Part shown: piece by piece, positions 1 through 4,024 of the stretch | Layout: every line of letters begins with the position of its first letter | Numbering within the stretch: position 1 is the stretch's first letter | From: Pseudofrankia asymbiotica | Lineage (GTDB): Bacteria; Actinomycetota; Actinomycetes; Frankiales; Frankiaceae | Direction: 5' to 3' | Assembly: GCF_001983105.1 (NCBI RefSeq) | Contig: NZ_MOMC01000051.1 | Span: 18,533-23,635, forward strand | DNA length: 5,103 nt | Notes under the pieces: model-generated | What the model was told of the DNA's origin: nothing | What the model saw: only the letters and a program-made list of their open reading frames with translations | The model's database searches: none | Position numbers and translations under genes: made by a program

Positions 1-18
1 GTGTGGGCGGATCGGGAA

Positions 19-36
19 GGCCCGGCGCACCGGGCC
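19..36 (-). terminator. Candidate transcription terminator hairpin after the oxidoreductase gene
   Basis: A perfect 7-bp inverted repeat, GGCCCGG then loop CGCA then CCGGGCC, lies about 76 nt beyond the stop codon of the minus-strand oxidoreductase gene. Every stem pair is G-C, so it should fold stably in RNA. On the minus strand it is followed by TTCC rather than a U-run; terminators without a U-tract are common in high-GC actinobacteria. Its position at the end of a four-gene minus-strand series supports a terminator role. A chance GC palindrome remains possible. Confidence 0.42.
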
Positions 37-101
37 GCCTGGATGGGCCGGACTGCCCGGATGAGGTGGACGGGCTGGATGGGGTGGACGGGTTGGACAG
101 G
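30..101. repeat. Degenerate 18-bp tandem repeat, about four copies
   Basis: Four successive 18-bp units can be aligned at 30-47, 48-65, 66-83 and 84-101. The best-kept pair is GTGGACGGGCTGGATGGG (66-83) and GTGGACGGGTTGGACAGG (84-101), 15 of 18 identical. The two left units match the third at about 13 and 12 of 18 positions. The array lies just downstream of the oxidoreductase stop codon (112-114) and its left edge overlaps the candidate terminator stem. No convincing gene covers it: the plus-strand frame across it gives a W/G/T-rich peptide that runs on antisense to the oxidoreductase. It looks like a decayed minisatellite in the 3' flank; no function is known. Confidence 0.55.
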
Positions 102-111
102 TCGGTCGAGG

Positions 112-1641
112 TCACCGGCTGAAGCCCCGCTCACGCAGAATCCCCTCCGCGACGATCCGGCTGCCCAGTACGCAGGCCACCGTGCCCAGGCCCGGCCAGG
201 TCGAGTCGCCGACCAGCCAGAGGCCGCGGCCGCCGAGATCGTGCGGGACGGCGTGCTGATTGGTGTTGCGCGGATTCTGGCGGACGCCCCCGACGGCGCC
301 CGCCGGGCGGAACCCGAACCGTTCATAGCTGCGTGGCGTGCCGGTCTGAGCGATCACGGCCCGCTCCCCGAGCGACGGGTAGGCGCGCCGCGCACAGGTG
401 ATGAGCAGCTCGCCGATCCATTTCTTGCGCTGCTCGTAGGCGTCGTCGTCGAGCCCCGCCCATGCGGCCAGCTCGGTGTGCGTGGAGATCATGACCGCGC
501 GGTGCCCCGGTGGCGCGCTGAGGGTGTCCCCGGGTTCGGAGACGGAGAGGAACATGTTGTTTCCGTCGCCCAGCGGCAGGTCGTACGAGCGCAGGAACTG
601 ATGATGCGTGAGCTCCTGCCCGGCCGTCTCACCGTCGGGCACGCCCAGGAACACCACACACGCGCCCCCGAGGGCGTCCGCGTCGCGTTTCAGGTAGGCC
701 CGCAGCCTGCCGGCGACCGGAAGACCGGAGCAGATCGCGGCCGTGGTGGCGGCGGGTACCGCGCACACGATCCGGTGGGCGTGGACCGTGTCGCGGCGGG
801 TCGCCACCCGGTAGGCGCCGGTCTCGCCGTCCACCCGTGAGACCGCGCCGCCCGTGCGGAGCCGGCCGCCCAGCCCCCGGTAGTGCGTCACGAGCGCGCG
901 CCAGAAGCCGTGCATGCCCCCGGCGTGGCGGCTGAGGCCGGCGCCACGGATCGTCACGCCGAGCGCCGCGTTGATCAGCGGGGCGTCGTCGACGGCGGCG
1001 TGCACGGTGTCCTCGACCAGCATTCCCAGGAGCCCGACGAGAGCGGCGTCGTCGCGCAGGTGATGCCGGCGCAGCGCGTCCCCGAGCGTCCAGGTCGCGT
1101 AGCGGGCGAGCGGCGCGCCGGCCACTCCGACGGCCCGGAGGTCGTGCAGCGCGTCGGCTGGCCCGCGTATCGGGAGGCGCACTCCCGAGCGGCTCGCCCG
1201 CCAGAACGTCTCCGCCAACCGGTCGAGCAGGGACCAGAACCGCCGATGCCGGTCGGTGTCACCGAGCTTGCGCAGCCGCTCGGCGTGCCAGAGCGCGGGA
1301 TCGCGGTGCAGCACGACCTCGCGATCGGGCAGGTGGGCGACGTAGCCCGGCAGCTCCCGGGCGTCCAACGCGCTCATTCCGACGCTCTCGAGCAGCTCGA
1401 AGCCGACTCCGCCGGGCGCGAAGTCGACGAGCGTGGTGGCACCCACGTCGAAGGAGAAGCCCCGCCTGCGGTAGTAGCCCGCGCACCCGCCGACATGGCC
1501 GTGCGCCTCGAGCACCACCGTCGAAAGGCCGGCGGCCTGCAGCCGGAGGGCCGTCGCCATGCCCGCCGGCCCACCGCCGATCACAGCTACGTCGAACGGC
1601 TCGTTCCCATGTCCGTCGTTCTGAACATCCGTTCTGAACAT
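112..1641 (-). CDS. FAD-dependent oxidoreductase, phytoene desaturase/CrtD-like family
   Basis: A 509-aa flavoprotein expected to bind FAD and oxidise or isomerise a hydrophobic, possibly polyene, substrate. The N-terminal dinucleotide-binding fold is clear: VAVIGGGPAG (residues 18-27), then VVLEAHGHVGG with acidic E45 for the ribose. GGMHGFWRAL (241-250) matches the GGM segment typical of CrtI/CrtD proteins. The C-terminal FAD motif is LWLVGDSTWPGLGTV (474-488). Length fits the family (about 490-520 aa). There is no signal peptide. The exact reaction cannot be read from sequence, because desaturases, carotenoid isomerases and retinol-saturase-like enzymes share these motifs. It lies 46 nt after the methyltransferase and may be co-transcribed with it. 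It also has its own candidate promoter and a striking set of repeated dyads over the start codon. No Shine-Dalgarno sequence is visible before ATG 1641 and no in-frame ATG or GTG lies between it and the Rossmann motif, so a leaderless start is plausible. Confidence 0.9.
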   Translation of the reverse strand: MFRTDVQNDGHGNEPFDVAVIGGGPAGMATALRLQAAGLSTVVLEAHGHVGGCAGYYRRRGFSFDVGATTLVDFAPGGVGFELLESVGMSALDARELPGYVAHLPDREVVLHRDPALWHAERLRKLGDTDRHRRFWSLLDRLAETFWRASRSGVRLPIRGPADALHDLRAVGVAGAPLARYATWTLGDALRRHHLRDDAALVGLLGMLVEDTVHAAVDDAPLINAALGVTIRGAGLSRHAGGMHGFWRALVTHYRGLGGRLRTGGAVSRVDGETGAYRVATRRDTVHAHRIVCAVPAATTAAICSGLPVAGRLRAYLKRDADALGGACVVFLGVPDGETAGQELTHHQFLRSYDLPLGDGNNMFLSVSEPGDTLSAPPGHRAVMISTHTELAAWAGLDDDAYEQRKKWIGELLITCARRAYPSLGERAVIAQTGTPRSYERFGFRPAGAVGGVRQNPRNTNQHAVPHDLGGRGLWLVGDSTWPGLGTVACVLGSRIVAEGILRERGFSR

Positions 1642-1655
1642 GCGTTCAGAATGAG
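1617..1655. promoter_or_regulatory. Triple 13-bp repeat of GTTC-N-GAAC: candidate repressor operator over the start codon
   Basis: Three tandem 13-bp units start at 1617, 1630 and 1643. The first two read CGTTCTGAACATC and CGTTCTGAACATG; the third, CGTTCAGAATGAG, is diverged. Each contains GTTC-N-GAA(C/T). Pairing neighbours gives two dyads, GAAC-ATCC-GTTC (1623-1634) and GAAC-ATGC-GTTC (1636-1647). The right one extends to a perfect 8-4-8 inverted repeat, TTCTGAAC/GTTCAGAA, at 1632-1651. It covers the candidate -10 and the ATG (1641-1639) of the oxidoreductase gene. GAAC-N4-GTTC is the core of the Gram-positive SOS (LexA) box and also a frequent TetR-family operator core. A 13-bp period is not a whole number of codons, so the repetition is unlikely to come from protein repeats. 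The cognate regulator is not encoded in the window. Confidence 0.6.
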
Positions 1656-1676
1656 CCGGAAGATCCGCCGGGTCAA
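1648..1676 (-). promoter_or_regulatory. Candidate promoter for the oxidoreductase gene, possibly leaderless
   Basis: On the minus strand TTGACC (1676-1671) is separated by exactly 17 nt from CATTCT (1653-1648). Six nucleotides (GAACGC) then lead to the A of ATG 1641. The -35 matches TTGACA at five of six positions. The -10 keeps only the A and final T of TANNNT, so it is weak. The geometry would put the transcription start on, or within a base or so of, the start codon, as in actinobacterial leaderless mRNAs. This also fits the absence of a ribosome-binding site. The promoter lies in the gap after the methyltransferase stop codon. Confidence 0.42.
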
Positions 1677-1688
1677 TACGGCGGGTGG

Positions 1689-2342
1689 CTATTCCACGGA
1701 GGTGGGTTTGCGGAGGAGCAGGAAGGCCTGCTGGAAGCGGTCGGTGTCGCCGGGCGCTCGGACGAGCCGCGCGGTCTCGGTGAGGCCGGCGTCGCGCAGC
1801 AGGGCCGCGGCGGTGTCCGTGGGCCAGCGGTACGCGGTGATGACCTTGTGATCGAACGGCTGGGGTGGGCCGTCGGACTGGTCGGTGCTCTGGAAGGCCA
1901 GGAGCAGTTGGCCACCGGGGGCCAGGAGACGGTGGAACTCGGTAAAGCTGTCGGGCAGCGCGGCGGGCGGGGCGTGGATGATCGAATACCAGGCGACGAT
2001 GCCGCGGAGCGTGCCGTCTGCCAGGCCGAGGTCGGTCATCGTCGAGACGTCGAACCGCAGTTGTGGGTACGCCCGGCGGGCAAGGCTGATCATCGCGGGG
2101 GACAGGTCCGCGCCGAAGACGTCGAGACCGAGAGAGTGAAGGAAGGCCGTGAGGTGGCCGGGACCGCAGCCGAGGTCCGCGACCGGTCCGGGCGGCCCGG
2201 TACGTACGAGCTCGGCGAACGTGGTCACCAGCCCGCGGTCGAGCGGCCTGCGTGCCAGCGGGTCAGCGAACAGCGCGGCGTACTCGCTCGCGATGGCGTC
2301 GTAGGCGGCCCGGGTGGCGTCGAGGTACACCGGCTGCGTCAT
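1689..2342 (-). CDS. Class I SAM-dependent methyltransferase
   Basis: A 217-aa soluble methyltransferase that should transfer a methyl group from S-adenosylmethionine to an unidentified acceptor. Motif I is VADLGCGPG (54-62), the glycine-rich SAM loop. The acidic residue at the end of strand 2 is D79 in VFGADLSPAM, expected to hold the SAM ribose. WYSIIHAP (118-125) is the post-motif segment and LLAPGGQLLLAF (139-150) is motif III. The N-terminal YDAIASEYA helix (14-22) is typical of actinobacterial members of the Methyltransf_11/25 type. The frame is open far upstream. I chose ATG 2342 because the family homology begins there and everything before it is antisense to, or out of frame with, the hydrolase. 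The Shine-Dalgarno is weak (TAGG about 9 nt upstream), suggesting translation helped by the hydrolase gene, which ends 37 nt earlier. Substrate unknown. Confidence 0.88.
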   Translation of the reverse strand: MTQPVYLDATRAAYDAIASEYAALFADPLARRPLDRGLVTTFAELVRTGPPGPVADLGCGPGHLTAFLHSLGLDVFGADLSPAMISLARRAYPQLRFDVSTMTDLGLADGTLRGIVAWYSIIHAPPAALPDSFTEFHRLLAPGGQLLLAFQSTDQSDGPPQPFDHKVITAYRWPTDTAAALLRDAGLTETARLVRAPGDTDRFQQAFLLLRKPTSVE

Positions 2343-2379
2343 GACCGGAAACCTAGCGATCCACGTACCGGGTCGGCTT

Positions 2380-3237
2380 TCAGGCGAAGAAGTGGTGCAG
2401 GGCGTCGAGGACCGCTGATGGGTTTTCCTCCGCCATGTGGTGGCCTGAGTCGATGGGGAGGCCACGAAGCGTCTTTGCCCACGGTCGCCAGATCGCCACG
2501 GGATCGCCGTAGAGTTCTTCGAGGTCGTCGCGGGTCGACCACAGCAGCAAGGTGGGGCACTGGACGGCTCGGCCGGCGCGCTGGTCGGCTTCCTCGTGTT
2601 CCCGGTCGATTCCGAGGCCGGCTCGGTAGTCCTCCAGCATGGCCCGCACGGTGGCCGGGTCGTGGATCGCGGTGCGGAACTCCTGGTAGTTCGCCTGGCC
2701 CATGACCGCCGGATCGCTGGTGTACCAGGCGTCGGGGTCGGCCATGATGGCCCGTTCCGGCTTGTCTGGCTGAGCGAGGAAGAACCAGTGGTACCAGCGG
2801 CGCGCGAAGGTGGCGTCACACCTGGCGAGAGCCTCGCTGATGGGTACGCCGTCCATGACCACCAGCCGGCTGACCGCCTCCGGGTGGTCGAGGGCCAGGC
2901 GAAGGGCCACGTAGCAACCGCGGTCGTGCCCGGCGACCGCGAACGTGCGGTGGCCCAGGGATCGCATGAGGTGGAGCATGTCCCGCGCGGCGGCGCGCTT
3001 GGACTGCTGCGAGTGATCCGGGCGCACCGGCGCCTTGCCCGAGCCGCCGTATCCCCGCATGTCCGGGCAGACCACGGTGAATCCTCGCTCGACAAGTCGC
3101 GGGGCGACGCGGTGCCAGGTGGCGCCGGTGCGCGGATGGCCATGGATCAGGAGGACGGGCGGCCCGTCACCGGCGTGCCGGACGCGGAGCTCCACCTCGC
3201 CCACAGCGACCCGCTCGTCGACGAAATTCTCGAACAT
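2380..3237 (-). CDS. Alpha/beta hydrolase, haloacetate dehalogenase-like, one carboxylate-binding Arg missing
   Basis: A 285-aa cytosolic alpha/beta-hydrolase. It aligns well with fluoroacetate dehalogenases as I remember them (for example RPA1163 of Rhodopseudomonas palustris). Visible elements are the HGHP oxyanion segment (32-35), RGYGGSG (61-67), the nucleophile elbow GHDRG with Asp105 (103-107), D129, the cap-domain residues H150 and W151 in YHWFFLAQP, Y204 in EDYRAG, and the catalytic histidine H266 in SGHH. The Asp nucleophile points to dehalogenase or epoxide-hydrolase-type chemistry, not a serine esterase. In fluoroacetate dehalogenase two arginines bind the substrate carboxylate (D-R-x-x-R). 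Here the first is present (R106) but the second position is Tyr109, so true haloacetate hydrolysis is doubtful. ATG 3237 gives the usual start just before the first beta strand. The gene lies 54 nt after the 120-aa gene and 37 nt before the methyltransferase, so all three are probably co-transcribed. Confidence 0.9.
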   Translation of the reverse strand: MFENFVDERVAVGEVELRVRHAGDGPPVLLIHGHPRTGATWHRVAPRLVERGFTVVCPDMRGYGGSGKAPVRPDHSQQSKRAAARDMLHLMRSLGHRTFAVAGHDRGCYVALRLALDHPEAVSRLVVMDGVPISEALARCDATFARRWYHWFFLAQPDKPERAIMADPDAWYTSDPAVMGQANYQEFRTAIHDPATVRAMLEDYRAGLGIDREHEEADQRAGRAVQCPTLLLWSTRDDLEELYGDPVAIWRPWAKTLRGLPIDSGHHMAEENPSAVLDALHHFFA

Positions 3238-3238
3238 G

Positions 3239-3256
3239 GGTTCTCGGTTCTCGGTT
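3239..3256. repeat. 7-bp tandem repeat abutting the hydrolase start codon
   Basis: The plus strand reads GGTTCTC GGTTCTC GGTT, a 7-bp period with about two and a half copies, one base upstream of the hydrolase ATG (3237-3235). On the mRNA strand this places two GAGAACC units where the ribosome-binding site should be; GAGA is only a partial match to the anti-Shine-Dalgarno. No other ribosome-binding site is visible, so these units probably set the translation rate. The array could expand or contract by slippage. Confidence 0.5.
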
Positions 3257-3291
3257 TTCAGTGCTCGGCCTGAGGCCCGGATGGCCGTCGA

Positions 3292-3654
3292 TCATTCCCA
3301 GGGAGCCTCGTCGCCCATCTTCTTGTAGTACTTCGCCAGGTGGTTCTTGACCCGGGTGATGTCGGCCTCGGGCAGGTCGACGCCGCCGCGCGAGCCCTGC
3401 ATGACCGCCGCCGCGGCCATCACGCCGCGCGGCACGACTGTCAGCTCGCCGTCGATCACGTCGGCGATGAGCAGCTTGTAGCCGGTGAACTCGTCCTTCT
3501 TGTCCCGGTCGTACCAGACATGCGCCTCGCGGTACTTGCCGTTCGGGGCGTCCTGCGCGTGCGCCCAACGCCGGACCCGCTTCTCGGCCGCCGCGCCGTC
3601 CCAGGAGCGCTTCCGGTCGGCCAGGGGCAGATCGTGGAAGGGGGTGACAGACAT
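3292..3654 (-). CDS. Small conserved protein resembling a phage prohead-protease-associated domain
   Basis: A 120-aa soluble, charged protein without signal peptide or membrane segment. Landmarks are SWDGAAAEKRVRRWA (17-31), a YREAHVWYDRDKKDEFTGYKLLIADVIDGEL stretch (41-71, given here only as landmarks), a hydrophobic run around PRGVMAAAAVM (75-85), ARGG-like SRGGVDLP (88-95), and a basic-aromatic C terminus, VKNHLAKYYKKMG (102-114), ending in PWE. From memory, the pattern W-D-G..R.W / W-Y / Y-K-L-x-I-A-D-V / R-G-(V/I) / R-G-G-V-D-(I/L)-P / H-L-x-x-Y-Y-x-K occurs in phage or prophage proteins next to or fused with HK97-type prohead proteases, and as stand-alone actinobacterial hypotheticals. 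The function of the stand-alone form is unknown to me. The start is ATG 3654, not an ATG further upstream, because a strong GAGGAGG sits 5 nt before it and homology begins there. It is the first gene of the minus-strand series. Confidence 0.85.
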   Translation of the reverse strand: MSVTPFHDLPLADRKRSWDGAAAEKRVRRWAHAQDAPNGKYREAHVWYDRDKKDEFTGYKLLIADVIDGELTVVPRGVMAAAAVMQGSRGGVDLPEADITRVKNHLAKYYKKMGDEAPWE

Positions 3655-3659
3655 GCGGG

Positions 3660-3666
3660 CCTCCTC
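3660..3666 (-). promoter_or_regulatory. Strong ribosome-binding site that fixes the 120-aa gene start
   Basis: GAGGAGG on the minus strand, 5 nt before ATG 3654, is a near-perfect Shine-Dalgarno. It excludes the longer reading from position 3780, whose extra 42 residues lack family similarity and are rich in R, S, P and A. It is by far the best ribosome-binding site of the minus-strand genes. Confidence 0.85.
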
Positions 3667-3687
3667 ATCGTCCGCCGGCGATCGTTC

Positions 3688-3697
3688 TGTGATCACA
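3688..3697. promoter_or_regulatory. Perfect 10-bp palindrome TGTGATCACA upstream of the 120-aa gene
   Basis: TGTGATCACA reads identically on both strands and lies 34 nt before ATG 3654. It covers the weak candidate -10 (TGTGAT, 3697-3692) that follows TTGCCC after 16 nt on the minus strand. It could be a repressor site; the sequence resembles half-sites of CRP- or GntR-type regulators, but without their usual spacing. The short length leaves chance as a real alternative. Confidence 0.3.
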
Positions 3698-3844
3698 CTT
3701 CCCCGATTAGGCCGGGCAACACTCGCGGGTTCGCGGTGTCCGCACGCCCCCGATTGCACCCTCCGCCTTTGATTCGCCACGGATTGTGCCGCTTCCAGGG
3801 GTGCGGGTCTGGCCGACCCCGCTCCGTGACTGGATGCGCGTCAG

Positions 3845-3867
3845 GCCATGCATGGCACGATGTGCCA
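3845..3867. promoter_or_regulatory. Two overlapping perfect palindromes: candidate operator of the secreted hydrolase
   Basis: GCCATGCATGGC (3845-3856) is a 12-bp perfect palindrome. It overlaps a second perfect inverted repeat, TGGCAC-GAT-GTGCCA (3853-3867), sharing the TGGC. Together they fill 23 bp that end 13 bp before the -35 box of the plus-strand promoter. This position suits an activator or a repressor binding next to RNA polymerase. I do not recognise a known regulator consensus. Confidence 0.45.
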
Positions 3868-3880
3868 CTTCTGTCATGTC

Positions 3881-3909
3881 TTGACGAGAGCTGAGTAACC
3901 CTTTACGGT
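3881..3909 (+). promoter_or_regulatory. Sigma-70-type promoter for the secreted hydrolase
   Basis: TTGACG (3881-3886) and TACGGT (3904-3909) are separated by 17 nt. The -35 matches the consensus at five of six positions and the -10 fits the actinobacterial TANNNT pattern, as for HrdB/SigA promoters. Transcription would begin near 3916, giving a leader of about 110 nt before ATG 4025. It is the best promoter match I found in the window. Confidence 0.62.
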
Positions 3910-4012
3910 TCCGTTTCATCCACGTTTCGTCCGCGAGTGGCAACGACAGCCCTGGCCATCCCGCGTGGGTCGTCGCTTCTCTCGGAAATCCAATGATGGG
4001 GCGATGACCAGT

Positions 4013-4017
4013 GGGAG
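4013..4017 (+). promoter_or_regulatory. Ribosome-binding site of the secreted hydrolase
   Basis: GGGAG, 7 nt before ATG 4025, is a good Shine-Dalgarno. It decides against the in-frame ATG at 4004, which would add seven residues (MTSGSDR) but has only a poor GGGG tract two bases before it. Confidence 0.7.
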
Positions 4018-4024
4018 CGATCGG

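Larger units (their letters stand above)
3655..4024. other. Divergent intergenic region, 370 bp, no gene seen
   Basis: This gap separates the minus-strand series from the plus-strand secreted hydrolase and must carry both promoters. For the plus gene there is a good TTGACG-17-TACGGT promoter (3881-3909), two overlapping palindromes just upstream (3845-3867), and a leader of about 110 nt. For the minus gene the best I find is a weak TTGCCC-16-TGTGAT pair (3719-3714 and 3697-3692), whose -10 falls in a palindrome at 3688-3697. A short hairpin, GCGGGTC/GACC-C-CGC, is possible at 3803-3822. Short open frames here have no codon bias, no ribosome-binding site and no recognisable similarity. The DNA is less GC-rich than the flanking genes near the plus promoter, as expected for regulatory sequence. 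Confidence 0.7.

Noticed and set aside
1..840. 279-codon plus-strand open frame starting with GTG at the window edge
   Set aside because: It is mostly antisense to the well-supported oxidoreductase, is R/G/P/V-rich, has no recognisable motif, and is the usual long antisense frame of high-GC coding DNA.
883..1851. 322-codon plus-strand open frame
   Set aside because: It runs antisense through the FAD-binding region of the oxidoreductase and into the methyltransferase; composition and lack of motifs mark it as a shadow.
2343..3143. N-terminal extension of the methyltransferase frame (total 484 codons)
   Set aside because: It overlaps the hydrolase out of frame and is S/T/R/P-rich low-complexity sequence; the methyltransferase homology starts at ATG 2342.
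2380..3237. Calling the hydrolase a true fluoroacetate dehalogenase (dehH-type)
   Set aside because: The second carboxylate-binding arginine is replaced by Tyr109, so only a family-level name is justified.
1848..3273. Long plus-strand frames at 1848-2705 and 2596-3273
   Set aside because: Both are antisense to the hydrolase and methyltransferase, with no family resemblance.
3655..3780. Upstream extension of the 120-aa protein to 162 aa
   Set aside because: The extra residues look like translated intergenic DNA, and a strong GAGGAGG fixes the start at 3654.
3803..3822. Short GC hairpin in the intergenic region as a terminator
   Set aside because: No transcript is expected to end here between two divergent genes, the stem has a bulge, and there is no U-tract.
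3993..4007. Tiny leader ORF (M-M-G-R-stop) before the secreted hydrolase
   Set aside because: It has only a weak GGAAA upstream and four codons; nothing shows an attenuation structure with it.
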